DNA of 64,000 nt from Acidobacteriota bacterium (GCA_039683095.1 JBDKSB010000001.1:388567-452566); one strand, 5' to 3'; shown: positions 47,999 through 57,265, counted from the stretch's first letter. Notes: generated from the sequence alone by a model not told the origin. Program-made: numbers and translations.

Positions 47999-49243
47999 AT
48001 GAGAAGGCTGCTCCTGGTCCTGGCCGCCGACGTGCGGCGGCACCTCAAGTCGCCCGTGGCCATACTCGTCTTCATGGCCATCCCCATGGTCATGACCGCT
48101 CTCATCGGCATCATCTTCGCTCCCCGGACCGAGGAGAGCACGCTGCCGCCCATCCCGGTCGTCCTCGTCGACCACGACAAGAGCATCGCCTCGAGGATCA
48201 TCCTGGGGGCCTTCGACGCCGACGAGATGAAGAAGATGTTCCAGGTGACTGTGGCCGACGAGGCCGAGGGCCGGAAGCGGATGGAGAAGGGCAGGGCCTC
48301 GGCCATGGTCATCATCCCCGAGAAGTTCACCGTCGACCTTCTCGACGCCGGGACGGCGACCCTGACCGTGGTCAAGAACCCGGCCGAGCAGTTCCTGCCC
48401 GACGTGGTCGAGGAGTTCATGAACACGATGGCCGTCATGCTCTCGGGCGCCGTCCAGGCCTTCGCCCCGGAGGCCCGCGGCATCCGGGCCATGATCGACG
48501 CCCCGGTCGAGGCCGTCCCCTGGGACAGGCTCGGGCCGGTGCTCGGCCAGGCCCAAAAGAAGGTCATCGCCGCCCGGAAATACCTCGATCCGCTGCTCGT
48601 CGGGATCAAGGCCGAGAAGACCAAGGCCGCCGGGGCCAAGACGCAGATCACCCGGCGGGACCTGTTCTCGATCATGCTGCCGGGCATGGCCATCATGTTC
48701 CTGCTGTTCATCGTCCAGACGCTGATGCGGGACATCGTCTCCGAGCGCGAGGACGGCAAGCTCCGGCGCATGATGACGACCCCGCTCCGGCCGCTCGAAC
48801 TCGTCGGGGCCCGCCTCTTCGGCGGCTGGGTCATGGGCCTGGCCGTGCTCCTGGTCATGGTCGCCCTCGGCACCCTGATCTTCCGGGCCTATTGGGGGAA
48901 TTTCGCCTGGTTCCTGATGCTCGGTGCCGCGGCGTCATTCTGGACGGCCGCCTTCTTCGGCTTCTTCAGCGCCATGGTCCGGAACCGCAACCAGGCCGGC
49001 GTGCTCGGCGCGCCGATCATCCTGGCCTTCAGCCTGTTCGGCGGCTCGATGATGAACCCCGAGGCCATGCCCAAGGCTTTCAAGGCCATCGGCGTCATGA
49101 CGCCCAACCGCTGGTTCATCGACGGCGCGGCCCAGGTCCGGGCCGGGGATTTCCCGCTGTTGCCGCTCGCCGTCCTGGTCGGGAGCGGGATCGTCCTGAC
49201 AGCCCTGGCCGTCCCGGCCCTGCGCCGCAAGACATCGGTGTGA
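47999..49243 (+). CDS. ABC-2 exporter permease with large extracytoplasmic domain, subunit 1
   Basis: This 414-residue protein has an N-terminal helix (SPVAILVFMAIPMVMTALIGIIF), then about 190 residues of extracytoplasmic domain (VVLVDHDKSIASRIILGAF onwards), then five helices. This is the YhhJ/YbhR/NatB-like layout. The ERE-D-G-K-LRRMMTTPL loop is the coupling segment found in ABC-2 permeases. It starts 8 bp after the ATPase stop and is followed 2 bp later by a second permease, so the transporter is probably a heterodimer in the membrane. Confidence 0.87.
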   Translation: MRRLLLVLAADVRRHLKSPVAILVFMAIPMVMTALIGIIFAPRTEESTLPPIPVVLVDHDKSIASRIILGAFDADEMKKMFQVTVADEAEGRKRMEKGRASAMVIIPEKFTVDLLDAGTATLTVVKNPAEQFLPDVVEEFMNTMAVMLSGAVQAFAPEARGIRAMIDAPVEAVPWDRLGPVLGQAQKKVIAARKYLDPLLVGIKAEKTKAAGAKTQITRRDLFSIMLPGMAIMFLLFIVQTLMRDIVSEREDGKLRRMMTTPLRPLELVGARLFGGWVMGLAVLLVMVALGTLIFRAYWGNFAWFLMLGAAASFWTAAFFGFFSAMVRNRNQAGVLGAPIILAFSLFGGSMMNPEAMPKAFKAIGVMTPNRWFIDGAAQVRAGDFPLLPLAVLVGSGIVLTALAVPALRRKTSV

Positions 49244-49245
49244 CC

Positions 49246-50379
49246 ATGAAGAAGCTCCGCCGCATCCTCCACGTCGCCTGGAACGACCTGCGGATCATGG
49301 CCGGCGACAAGGTGTTCTTCTTCTGGTCGCTCGTCTTCCCGATGCTGTTCATCGTCCTCTTCGGCCTGGTCTTCAAGGCCTCCGACAGCGCGCCCGCCGT
49401 CGCCGAGCTGACCGTCGTCAACCTCGATGAGGGCCGGTGGGGCGCCTATTTCCTGGACAAGATCAAGTCCCCGGCGATCGACCTGAAGATCGTCCGGAGC
49501 GAGCCGGCCGAGTACAACCGGCTGATCATCCTGCCGGCCGATTTCTCGGCCAGGATCGAGTCCCGGCTGGCCCAGAAGCTGGCCTTCAAGAAGCGCGAGG
49601 ACGCCTCGACCAAGGCGGCCGCCCGGGTCGAGACGCGGCTCTACCAGGCCATCGCCCGGATGCTCAGCGAGCTCGTCCTCTACGGCGGCGGGGACCTTTC
49701 GAAGTTCCTCGATAACCATGCCGAGTTCCGCGACATCGTCCTGGTCAGGACGAGGTTCCCGGAGAAGACGGTGACCGTCGTCCCCAGCGGCTTCGACCAC
49801 TCCATCCCCGGCACGACCATCCAGTTCATCATGATGATGGTCATCATCTACGGCGGCATCACGGTCATGGAGGACCGCAAGAAGGGGACCCTGGCCCGGA
49901 TGCTCTTCTCGCCGCTCTCGAAGGGCGAGGTCTTTCAGGCCAAGCTGCTGGGCCGGTGGGGCATGGGTCTGCTGCAGGCGCTCATCCTCATCGTCGTCGG
50001 CCGGATCTTCTTCAAGCTCAACCTGGGGGACTTCCCCCTGTCCCTGCTCGTCATCGCCGCCTTCGCCCTGGCCATGGCCGCGCTCAGCGTCTTCATCGGA
50101 TCGCTCTGCACGAAAGAGGACATGATCATCGGCCTGGCCGTGCTCCTGGCCAACATCTTCGCCGCCCTCGGCGGCTGCTGGTGGCCGAACGAGATCGTGC
50201 CTCCCGGCGTCCGCCGCGTCGCCATGATCTCGCCCGCCTATTGGGCCATGGACGCCCTGCACAAGCTGAGGTTCTTCCAGGGGGGCTTCGGGGACATCCT
50301 GCCGCACCTGGGCGTTCTGCTGGCGCTGGCGGCCGTACTGAGCGCCGTCGCCGCCCGGGCCTTCCGGGTCAGGGAGTAG
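49246..50379 (+). CDS. ABC-2 exporter permease with large extracytoplasmic domain, subunit 2
   Basis: This 377-residue protein has the same layout as its neighbour: an N-terminal helix (FFFWSLVFPMLFIVLFGLVF), an extracytoplasmic domain (about 45-200) and a five-helix C-terminal part. Family elements include VMEDRKKGTLARMLFSPLSKGEVFQAKLLGRW and the late CWWPNEIVPPGVRRVAMISPAYWAMDAL loop. It is the last gene of the ABC operon and converges with the histidine kinase gene, overlapping its 3' end by about 10 bp. The convergent two-component genes might regulate it, but no regulator site can be shown. Confidence 0.87.
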   Translation: MKKLRRILHVAWNDLRIMAGDKVFFFWSLVFPMLFIVLFGLVFKASDSAPAVAELTVVNLDEGRWGAYFLDKIKSPAIDLKIVRSEPAEYNRLIILPADFSARIESRLAQKLAFKKREDASTKAAARVETRLYQAIARMLSELVLYGGGDLSKFLDNHAEFRDIVLVRTRFPEKTVTVVPSGFDHSIPGTTIQFIMMMVIIYGGITVMEDRKKGTLARMLFSPLSKGEVFQAKLLGRWGMGLLQALILIVVGRIFFKLNLGDFPLSLLVIAAFALAMAALSVFIGSLCTKEDMIIGLAVLLANIFAALGGCWWPNEIVPPGVRRVAMISPAYWAMDALHKLRFFQGGFGDILPHLGVLLALAAVLSAVAARAFRVRE

Positions 50380-51775
50380 GCAGCTCGGTCGTCGGCGGCT
50401 TCTGGGGCGGGCCGGCCAGCGGCAGCCGGATGCGGAAGATCGTGCCCTGGCCGACCCGGCTCTCGACCTCGATCGACCCGCCGTGCATCCGGGCGATGGA
50501 CGTGGCGATCGCCAGTCCGAGCCCGGTCCCGCCTTCGCCGTCGGTGCGGACCTTGTCCACCCGGTAGAACCGGTCGAAGATGAACGGCAGCTGGTCCTCC
50601 GGGATTCCGACGCCCGTGTCCCCGATGGCAATGACGGCCTGTTCGTCCTCGCGCGCGGCGGCGACGGTGACCTGGCCGCCCGCCGGGGTGTAGCGGATGG
50701 CGTTGTCCAGGATGTTCATGAACAGCTGCCGGAGCTTGATCCGGTCGCCCCGCACCGTCAGGCCGTCCAGCGGGCCGAGGCCGAGGCGCAGGCCCTTCTC
50801 CTGGGCCAGGGCCTCGAGGTCCTGGCCGAGCTCGGCGAGGAGGCCGGCCACGTCGACGTCCTGAACGTTTATCGGTTCCGAGCCGGCGTCGCTGCGGGCC
50901 AGGACGAGCAGCTTGCCGACGATCTCGGACATATAGTCCACTTCCTGGGAGACGAGCTCGAGCGACCTCCGGTATTCCTCCGGATCCCTCGTCTTCTCCA
51001 GCGCCAGCGAGGACTCGGCCTGGAGGACGGCCAGGGGCGTCCGCAGCTCGTGCGAGGCGTCGGCCACGAACTGACGCTGCTTGACGAAGGCCTGTTCGAG
51101 TCGGGCGATCATGCCGTTCAGGGTCTTGGCCAGGCGGCCCAGCTCGTCGTCGCTCGCGACGTCGATGCGGCGGCTCAGGTCGCTCTCGCCGATGCCTTTG
51201 GCGATGTCGGTGATGCGCTCGACCGGCTTGAGGGTCCGGCCGGCCAGGAACCAGCCGCCCACGCCGGCCAGGAGCACGGCCAGTATGGAGGAGTTCAGCA
51301 TGACCATGCGGTAGGCGGCCAGCACGCTCAGGATGTCGTTCGTCACCCGGCCGACGACGAGGGCGACCCGGGTCTGGGAGTCGACGTTGAGCGGCGTCGC
51401 GTACATCCGGACGTTGGGCCCGTTCTCGGTCTCGGCCGAAACGAAGGACGGGGTCCCGAACAGCGCCTGCTTGACGGCGACCTGGATGTCCGAGATGTTG
51501 AGGTTGGCCGGGCCGAGCTGCTGCTGAAGCTTGCCGTCGGCGTCGTAGATCAGGACCAGCTCGTCGAGCTTCCGGTCGAAGACGATCCTGTCGCCCTCGA
51601 ACCGGATGGTCCCCTTGAGCTCCAGGACCCGGGCCTTCAGCGATTCGTCCAGGTTGCGGTAGAGGTTCCTCGAGAGCATGTAATAGGCGACCGTGCCGAA
51701 GACCACGAGCAGCAGGGCGAAGGCCAGCAGGTACCAGACGGTCAGGCGGAACTTGATGCTCTTGTGGGCGATCAT
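50369..51775 (-). CDS. OmpR-class sensor histidine kinase
   Basis: This 468-residue membrane kinase has a first helix ([21 protein letters not shown]), an extracytoplasmic sensor of about 120 residues, a second helix ([18 protein letters not shown]), and a HAMP domain. The H-box [14 protein letters not shown] carries the phosphorylated His near residue 240. N-box [17 protein letters not shown] and G-boxes [12 protein letters not shown] and GGTGLGLAI follow. The sequence type is that of CusS/TctE-like kinases. Its ATG overlaps the TGA of the response regulator gene, so the pair is co-translated. The signal is unknown; metal or envelope stress is usual for relatives. Confidence 0.93.
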   Translation of the reverse strand: MIAHKSIKFRLTVWYLLAFALLLVVFGTVAYYMLSRNLYRNLDESLKARVLELKGTIRFEGDRIVFDRKLDELVLIYDADGKLQQQLGPANLNISDIQVAVKQALFGTPSFVSAETENGPNVRMYATPLNVDSQTRVALVVGRVTNDILSVLAAYRMVMLNSSILAVLLAGVGGWFLAGRTLKPVERITDIAKGIGESDLSRRIDVASDDELGRLAKTLNGMIARLEQAFVKQRQFVADASHELRTPLAVLQAESSLALEKTRDPEEYRRSLELVSQEVDYMSEIVGKLLVLARSDAGSEPINVQDVDVAGLLAELGQDLEALAQEKGLRLGLGPLDGLTVRGDRIKLRQLFMNILDNAIRYTPAGGQVTVAAAREDEQAVIAIGDTGVGIPEDQLPFIFDRFYRVDKVRTDGEGGTGLGLAIATSIARMHGGSIEVESRVGQGTIFRIRLPLAGPPQKPPTTELPTP

Positions 51776-52443
51776 GGCATGCGCAGGCGGTAGCCGGCCC
51801 CCCGGACGGTCTGGATCAGGCTCGGCTGGCCCTCCCGGTCGATCTTCTTGCGGAGGCGCCGGACGTAGACGTCGATGATGTTCGAGAGGCCGTCGAACTC
51901 GTAGTCCCAGACGCTCTCGCCGAGCATGGTCCGCGTGACCACGGCGTTGGGGCGGCGCATGAAGTACTCGAGGATGGCGAATTCCTTGGCGGTCAGGTCG
52001 AGGCAGGCGCCGTCGTGCCAGACCTCCCGGCTCTGGGGTTCGAGGGTCAGGTCCCCGACCTGGACCTTCTGGGCCTTGGGCAGGACCTCGCGCCGGAGCA
52101 GGGCCCGCAGCCGGGCCAGGAGCTCGGAGAAGGCGAAGGGCTTGACCAGGTAATCGTCGGCGCCGGTGTCGAGCCCGGCGACCTTGTCCTCGACGCTGTC
52201 CTTGGCGGTGAGCATGAGGATCGGCGTGTGGACGTTCTTGGCCCGGAGGTCGCGGCAGACGGCCAGGCCATCCTTCTTGGGCAGCATGATGTCGAGGACG
52301 ATCAGGTCGAAAGGCGTGGTCTCGGCCATGAACTCGGCTTCTTCGCCGTCGTAGGCATTGTCGACGGCATAACCTTCCTCGAGGAGGCCCCTCTTGATGA
52401 TCCCCGCCAAGCGCCTCGAATCTTCGACCACCAGGACTCGCAT
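51772..52443 (-). CDS. OmpR/PhoB-type response regulator
   Basis: This 223-residue regulator has a receiver domain with the acidic pocket VVEDS, phospho-acceptor Asp near residue 51 in [13 protein letters not shown], and Lys in [11 protein letters not shown]. The winged-helix output domain contains [15 protein letters not shown] and [13 protein letters not shown] with the final [11 protein letters not shown]. The ATG at 52443 is preferred over a GTG three codons upstream because GCAGGAG lies eight bases before it. It is encoded with the sensor kinase and transcribed away from an AT-rich intergenic patch. Confidence 0.94.
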   Translation of the reverse strand: MRVLVVEDSRRLAGIIKRGLLEEGYAVDNAYDGEEAEFMAETTPFDLIVLDIMLPKKDGLAVCRDLRAKNVHTPILMLTAKDSVEDKVAGLDTGADDYLVKPFAFSELLARLRALLRREVLPKAQKVQVGDLTLEPQSREVWHDGACLDLTAKEFAILEYFMRRPNAVVTRTMLGESVWDYEFDGLSNIIDVYVRRLRKKIDREGQPSLIQTVRGAGYRLRMP

Positions 52444-52489
52444 GCTCTTCACTCCTGCCGCTGCTTAGAGACGCTCCCAGCATACTCCT

Positions 52490-52570
52490 TTCATGATGAA
52501 TATATTATGAAAAACATATGAATTCTTCAATATCAATTTTAATCTAAAATTAATGTTTTATTAATTGGCG
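52490..52570. promoter_or_regulatory. AT-rich divergent intergenic patch
   Basis: About 80 bp of strongly AT-rich DNA in a GC-rich setting, with small palindromes (CATATG, GAATTC, TCATGA) and repeated ATTAAT/TTAATT words. It separates the two-component genes (minus) from the ECF-LuxR gene (plus). It could hold both promoters with UP-element-like sequence or bind a nucleoid protein. No clear -35/-10 pair can be picked. Confidence 0.4.
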
Positions 52571-52659
52571 ATTCATCTCTTGCTGGTACCCTGGACGTCC
52601 GGGGCACTGATACCGGCTCCCCCGGCCGGCGCCCCGCAATAACCATTCGGAGGAGCGGC

Positions 52660-53271
52660 ATGAGCGACGTCCTGGAGAAACACAATTCCCTGATGGAGAG
52701 GATCATCCGGGATTACGGCGCCATGATAACCTTGACGGTCAACAAGGCCCTCGGCGGCGCGCCCCGCGTCGAGGACATCGTGGCCGAGGTCCATTTCGCC
52801 GTCTTCACAACCCTGCGGAAGCTCGGCGAGGGCTGGGCGCCGCCGCGGTCGTTCGTCTCGACCATCGTCAAGAACAAGGTCAACGATTTTGTCTGGCAGC
52901 ACTACTGGGACAGCGACGACATCGACACGCTGAAGAAGCGCCAGGCCGAACAGATCTGCCAGAAGGAAGAGGTCATGGCCCAGATCCACACGCTGACCCA
53001 GTCGGAATTCAAGGTCTTCCGCCTGCTCGGGCTCGGGCTGACCAACCAGGAGATCGCCGAGACCCTCTTCATCTCGCCCCTGACGGTCCGGACCCACGTC
53101 AAGAGGATCCACGCCAAGTGCGACATCAAGGGCCGGGCCAAGCTGGCCCTGGCCGCCTATCAGACCTGCTACCACGAAGCGCCGGAAGGCCGGGGCCTCG
53201 ACGCGGCGTCGGCCTGCGCCGATCCCGGCAGCTTCGTGCGCCCGAGCCTGACCGCCCACCAGGCCAACTGA
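52660..53271 (+). CDS. ECF-sigma-like regulator with LuxR-type region 4
   Basis: This 203-residue protein has an N-terminal half resembling sigma-70 region 2: IIRDYGAMITLTVNKALG, RVEDIVAEVHFAVFTTLRKL and FVSTIVKNKVNDFVW have the DxxxExF and KNKxxDF pattern of ECF factors. The C-terminal half (about 115-180) is a LuxR/GerE helix-turn-helix: LTQSEFKVFRLLGLGLTNQEIAETLFISPLTVRTHVKRIHAKCDI. The ATG follows GGAGGAG. It may be an ECF-derived activator rather than a true sigma factor. No anti-sigma gene is adjacent. A 30-residue unstructured tail ends the protein. Confidence 0.75.
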   Translation: MSDVLEKHNSLMERIIRDYGAMITLTVNKALGGAPRVEDIVAEVHFAVFTTLRKLGEGWAPPRSFVSTIVKNKVNDFVWQHYWDSDDIDTLKKRQAEQICQKEEVMAQIHTLTQSEFKVFRLLGLGLTNQEIAETLFISPLTVRTHVKRIHAKCDIKGRAKLALAAYQTCYHEAPEGRGLDAASACADPGSFVRPSLTAHQAN

Positions 53272-53347
53272 GCGAACAGGGATCCCCGGTTCCCTCTGCG
53301 GGCTAGGAAGCCAAAGGGTTCAGTGTGCCGACTGAATTGCGAATCCC

Positions 53348-53364
53348 CGACCTGCGGACTTGAA
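53348..53364. repeat. Left imperfect copy of the 17-bp tRNA-derived repeat bounding the AT-rich island
   Basis: CGACCTGCGGACTTGAA matches CGACCTGCGGATTCGAA at 55595-55611 in 15 of 17 positions and in the same orientation. It lies where sequence composition changes from GC-rich to AT-rich. It is a possible attachment-site core. Confidence 0.45.
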
Positions 53365-53416
53365 CTCCGTTGCTGATCATTGTTGTATTGCGCCCAATTA
53401 TTGTCCCTACAATAAG

Positions 53417-54037
53417 TCAGCGATGATGACGGAATGGCGAACCGGGATGGCGATTCGGTCTTCGGTCATATTGAAGGCAACCCTTAGTCGATTCCTGTTT
53501 TTTGATTGATTGATATCCGTTCGTCGCCACATTCCCGGTCCCTGACAAGAGAACGTAGGCTACAGCCAGAAGTGCCAACGTGGGAATACCTAGTAAGACA
53601 ATTGACAACGGAACGCGTATGAGCTTCCAGATTGGGGGGCCGACGTCAGTTTTAGGCGACGTCCTGCTAGTACCGAAGCTCCAACAAGAAGTTTCATAAG
53701 CATCGCCAACGGCACCTATTCTTTCATACTCGCTTCTCAACACTTTGAGGCTAAAAATCCCAAGAATTAGTCCCAAAAGAGGGAATGCGAGCGAAAACCA
53801 ATTTAACATCGAAATGATGCTATTCTTTATGACTGGTAATGTACTGATGATCGCGGTTACAGAACTAACTAGGTAGAAGGCATTCCAAAAGTGAACGTGA
53901 CGATATTTCCATTGTTCCCAGAGGAGTTTAGCCTCATCAATCGGCATCGGTTTTAGGTAGGGCGCCGAAGCTGAATCCGAAAGGGGCGTATCCTGGGGAT
54001 TCTTGCGCTTAGAATTGAAAATATCGCCGATACCCAT
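53417..54037 (-). CDS. Unknown three-helix membrane protein in the AT-rich island
   Basis: This 206-residue protein is not recognised. It has a charged cytoplasmic N-terminus and a motif W-K-Y-R-H-x-x-F-W-N-A-F just before the first helix (YLVSSVTAIISTLPVI). A second helix is WFSLAFPLLGLILGIFSL and a third is VPLSIVLLGIPTLALLAVAYVL, with a soluble basic tail. The ATG is preceded by GGGAGGGG. Base and codon use are visibly more AT-rich than in surrounding genes, indicating transfer. Similar small membrane proteins occur as accessory or island genes. No function can be assigned. Confidence 0.65.
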   Translation of the reverse strand: MGIGDIFNSKRKNPQDTPLSDSASAPYLKPMPIDEAKLLWEQWKYRHVHFWNAFYLVSSVTAIISTLPVIKNSIISMLNWFSLAFPLLGLILGIFSLKVLRSEYERIGAVGDAYETSCWSFGTSRTSPKTDVGPPIWKLIRVPLSIVLLGIPTLALLAVAYVLLSGTGNVATNGYQSIKKQESTKGCLQYDRRPNRHPGSPFRHHR

Positions 54038-54141
54038 CGGCCCCTCCCTAAAAATTCTTATAAAGCCAATTGAGAGCTAGTGTCAACTCATTGTTCTCGC
54101 CAATTACATTAGTGACACCGTGGATTGAGGATGAAGTCTAG

Positions 54142-55194
54142 GTCAAGCCCGATGACCCCCTCGATGTTTTCCTGTGGAGAGATGGAAAACCTCGCCTCGC
54201 GGAAAAGAGCAACGTAATGGAATTACTGAGAGAAATCAACAAAAGAGAAATTAATAAATTGCTATCTCCAAAGATAAAGCGAATAGAGACCCGTCGCATC
54301 CAAATGAGGAAACTTAGGGATGACCTTGAGGGAATGTATATTACTTATAAGTACGATAAAAGCCCATTAACGGTGGGGGAAATCGTCGATTGGGATGTAA
54401 TAAATGATGATTTTATTCGAGACGCTGCCCGGGACATCGTAAAACACAAAAAAGAATTTGAGGAGATAAACAAGAATTTTTTAAACGGTATTCATAAAGG
54501 GAATACTGTTTTTATTGCAAATGATTATCGTCCCAGAACCGAAGAATATGTGCTGAGATATTCCGCTCCCAGACTGACCTTCAAAGAACAATTCTTCAAT
54601 TTGCTTCCTATAATTCCGGGAGCCGGCGAAAAGATCATTCTGGTTAACGGAGGCGGTTCGTTCTTATCGGAACTTGAAGAACGAATATATTATCCTACCA
54701 TGGTATATGAGAACCTATCTCGGGACTTTGTTTTTCTTAAGATCCGCCCCGAATATGCAGAATGTTATAGCCTAAAATACTTAATAGCCTACTTCAAATC
54801 TGTAGCATTACTTTGGTATAGCTATAGTATTTATGATTCGGTTAATCTCTACAAAGCTAATATTCTAACCAAATTGCCCGCCCCGCCAGAATGCGACAAG
54901 AAGACTGAAGTAGAGAAGTTAGTATCCGAGATCCTTGATTTAGAGGGGAAGCACTTAAGAGATGAAGAAGAATTGAAGTTCGTTATAAGCAAACAGGGCC
55001 ATGATATTGATAAGACAACAAAAAGGTTAACCGAAAAGATAGGTTATCACAATGATCTGGTTGGCGAAAAACAGCTAGCACTGGATGATATATTCTTCCA
55101 ATTGTTTAATATTGACAAAGAGGAGATTAGCTTGATGTGCAGGGTTTTAAAGGGTAAACACATATTTACTAACGAAAAGCTAACCGGCCCGTAA
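54142..55194 (+). pseudogene. C-terminal fragment of an N6-adenine DNA methyltransferase / type IIG-like enzyme (specificity domain)
   Basis: The open frame from 54142 to 55194 codes for about 350 residues. The first usable ATG (54217, 325 residues) is internal, because coding-like sequence (VKPDDPLDVFLWRDGKPRLA) runs upstream to an in-frame TAG at 54139-54141. The middle and end resemble the TaqI-type target-recognition and C-terminal region of adenine methyltransferases: YLIAYFKSVALLWYS, NILTKLPAPP, EVEKLVSEILDLEGK and a final LALDDIFFQLFNIDKEEI. The catalytic NPPY domain is absent. It is AT-rich and therefore probably acquired. Either a decayed restriction-modification gene or a stand-alone specificity protein started at 54217 is possible. 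Confidence 0.6.
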
Positions 55195-55570
55195 TGGCTC
55201 CTATCCTTGAAGGGCAGCATTATTTCCGAGCCAAATTGGGGCAGAGGATTAGCGGCACTGCGAAGCAACCCCGGATAGTACCGAGCTGAAAACGATAGGC
55301 AGTTTTTTTGTGACGTAAGCACTAAATTGGAAGAGGAAATCCCCTAAGGTCATAGCTAAGTTTGTAGTTTTTTTTTGCCCCAACTGAATAGCGCAAGGCC
55401 TCCCTTCCCAAGGTGAACCTCGACTGTCTATGATGTTTCCCATTGTGCAGTGGTTGTGCTGTAGAGCGGTTAAAATTGGCATAAAAGAGTAGAAAAGCGC
55501 GACTGCGCGAGGGCCTGTGCAGAATGTGAAAAACCGCAATCTTCTCGGGAAATATGGGGAAAAAGGAGAG
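55195..55570. other. Non-coding AT-rich island end
   Basis: No gene is supported in these 376 bases. Two long T-runs on the plus strand (about 55301-55308 and 55366-55375) could help end transcription from the methyltransferase fragment, but no good stem precedes them. The composition is that of the island, not the host. Confidence 0.5.
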
Positions 55571-55611
55571 CGCGCCTGGCCCGATTCGAACGGGCGACCT
55601 GCGGATTCGAA
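55571..55611 (-). repeat. 3' half of a tRNA-Arg(UCG)-like gene; probable attachment-site remnant
   Basis: On the minus strand the sequence reads as anticodon loop CTTCGAA (anticodon TCG), stem half TCCGC, variable AGGTC, T-arm GCCCG-TTCGAAT-CGGGC and then acceptor-like CAGGCGCG. The 5' half is absent: the sequence immediately joins the 3' end of the MetF-like gene. Elements that integrate at tRNA 3' ends leave such partial copies. Confidence 0.65.
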
Positions 55612-55623
55612 GGGCCCGGCGGC

Positions 55624-56397
55624 CTAGGCCCAGAGGCCCTGCAGCAGGGGGTATTGCGTCTTGAAGCCCAGGATGGCCAGGTACAGGCCGTAGTCGGGAT
55701 AGTTCCGCCGCAGCTCGCGCAGGTTCTCCATCGGATCGTAGGGCGTACCCTCGGGGATCTCGTGGCCGACGCATTCCGACAGGAGATGGAGTTTTTTGGA
55801 CATCCAGGCGTCAAGGATGACCGGCAGGCGGAAGGTAACGAGGCCGTCGAGCCGGGCGTCGCGGCCGAGGATGGGCTGGGTGATGATGAAAGACGCGCCG
55901 GCGCCGGCCTTGCGCTTCATCTTTTCGATCTCGGCGTCCTGCGGCTCGTAGGGATTGAAGGCCACGCCGCAGGTGAAGCGGCCCGGGTACTCGCGGTCGA
56001 TGTAGCGCAGGAGCTCGACCGAGGTCACGGTCCGGCAGTCGATCCCGATCTCGTCCGGCTCGAGCCGGTGGAGCCGCTGGCTGCCGTCGCCGGAGACGAC
56101 CAGGAGCTGCCGTCCGCCCGCCGCGGCGAACGACTGGAGGATGGCGTCGAGCTCGGCCCGGGGGTGGAACGTGTTGAGATGGACCATGAGCTGCTCCGGG
56201 CGGACGGGCAGGCCGAGGAGCTCGATCGTTTCCATCGACCCGTAGCTCAGCAACCCCATGGGGTTGTCGGTGATGCAGACGGACCAGCCGGCCTCGATGA
56301 CCTTGCGGTACTTGTCCTCAAAAACCTGGAGGTCCTTCTCGACGTCCTCGGAGGAGCGCTTGGGGGTCTGGAGCTCGACGTGGAAGATCTTATCCAT
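55624..56397 (-). CDS. Methylenetetrahydrofolate reductase-like protein (MetF family)
   Basis: This 257-residue TIM-barrel flavoprotein-like protein is expected to reduce methylene-THF to methyl-THF or act in a closely related C1 step. Family features are the N-terminal HVELQTPKR strand, LLVVSGDGSQ (the GD block that follows a barrel strand), CGVAFNPYEPQDAEIEKMKRK matching the AxxPExH region, and SFIITQPILGRDARL matching the TQ-x-x-FD motif. It is divergent and lacks the His of PExH. It overlaps the upstream methyltransferase gene by 8 bp. The two probably form the methyl branch of the Wood-Ljungdahl pathway or a related C1 route. Confidence 0.78.
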   Translation of the reverse strand: MDKIFHVELQTPKRSSEDVEKDLQVFEDKYRKVIEAGWSVCITDNPMGLLSYGSMETIELLGLPVRPEQLMVHLNTFHPRAELDAILQSFAAAGGRQLLVVSGDGSQRLHRLEPDEIGIDCRTVTSVELLRYIDREYPGRFTCGVAFNPYEPQDAEIEKMKRKAGAGASFIITQPILGRDARLDGLVTFRLPVILDAWMSKKLHLLSECVGHEIPEGTPYDPMENLRELRRNYPDYGLYLAILGFKTQYPLLQGLWA

Positions 56398-57265
56398 AGA
56401 ATTCCTTCAGCCGCACGAGGGTTTCGATGCCCTCGAGCTTGAGTATGTCCTCGAGGCAGCAGAGGGCCGGATGGCCGGCCGGCAGGATCTCGTACTTGCG
56501 GACGGTCGAGCCGATGATCATGTCCAGGCCGCGGGGCATGGCCAGGGTCAGGAAGGCGCTCTCGAGCGGCCCCTTGACCGGCGCGCCGGCCTTCGTCTTC
56601 GACGGCAGCATGACCGTGAAGTTGCTCAGCCCGACCGACATGTGGACGCCGGCGAAGAACGGATCGTCATGGATGAGGGCCAGGGACTCGAGGACGCGCT
56701 TGAGCTGGCCCTCGCAGTCGCCGCCGACCGGGGCGATGCCCGGGTCGATGACGGCCTGGTCGTTGGCGAAGCCGGGGATGCGCCGCCTGGCCTCCTCTAG
56801 GAGCGCCCGGGCCGTCCGCCGCGTGTCCTCGGCCGTGCGGTTGGCGCTGGCGCAGCTCGCCCCGGGCTCGAACCGCTCCGAGGACATGAGGATGGGCATG
56901 AACGGCCGCGCCGCCCAGAGATCGAACATCGCCAGGCGCAGGGGGGAGATCGAGTTCAGGATGGGCGGCCGACCGCCGGCCCGGCCCGGGTCGTAGGCCC
57001 GCAGCCCGGCCTCGGCGATGGCCGGGTCGGGCGTGTCGATCGAAAGCGGCCTGGCCGTGACCGATTGGATCCGGCCGACGAGGTCGGCCATGAACTCCGG
57101 CGGCCGCGAGCCGACGTTGACGTCGATCCAGGCCGCGCCCTTCTCGTCCTGGCTCCGGGCCAGATCGAGCAGGCCGGGGATGTCGTTCCCGTCGAAGAGC
57201 GCCTTCGTCGAGGGCACGGAATCGTTGATGGACTCGCCGATGATCGTCAATCCCGGGATGGCCAT
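56390..57265 (-). CDS. Pterin-binding methyltransferase (AcsE/MetH-pterin-domain-like)
   Basis: This 291-residue TIM barrel of the DHPS/pterin-binding family transfers methyl groups between methyl-THF and a corrinoid protein. Signatures are GLTIIGESINDSVPST at the start, GAAWIDVNVGSRP, PLSIDTPDP, ILNSISP, and the C-terminal VGLSNFTVMLPSK, where an Asn side chain contacts the pterin. The ATG at 57265 is preceded by GAGGAG in a leader of about 18 nt. The following MetF-like gene overlaps it. No corrinoid protein or CO dehydrogenase/acetyl-CoA synthase is in the window, so the acceptor remains open. Confidence 0.85.
   Translation of the reverse strand: MAIPGLTIIGESINDSVPSTKALFDGNDIPGLLDLARSQDEKGAAWIDVNVGSRPPEFMADLVGRIQSVTARPLSIDTPDPAIAEAGLRAYDPGRAGGRPPILNSISPLRLAMFDLWAARPFMPILMSSERFEPGASCASANRTAEDTRRTARALLEEARRRIPGFANDQAVIDPGIAPVGGDCEGQLKRVLESLALIHDDPFFAGVHMSVGLSNFTVMLPSKTKAGAPVKGPLESAFLTLAMPRGLDMIIGSTVRKYEILPAGHPALCCLEDILKLEGIETLVRLKEFYG

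Noticed and set aside
53348-53372. Possible tRNA with a UCA anticodon (selenocysteine-like) on the minus strand
   Set aside because: Only an anticodon-like stem is present. Position 32 would be a purine and no acceptor stem, D-arm or long variable arm can be built. It is better read as a degenerate tRNA-derived repeat.
55571-55650. Complete functional tRNA-Arg
   Set aside because: The 5' half is missing: the sequence beyond the anticodon loop is the 3' end of the MetF-like gene.
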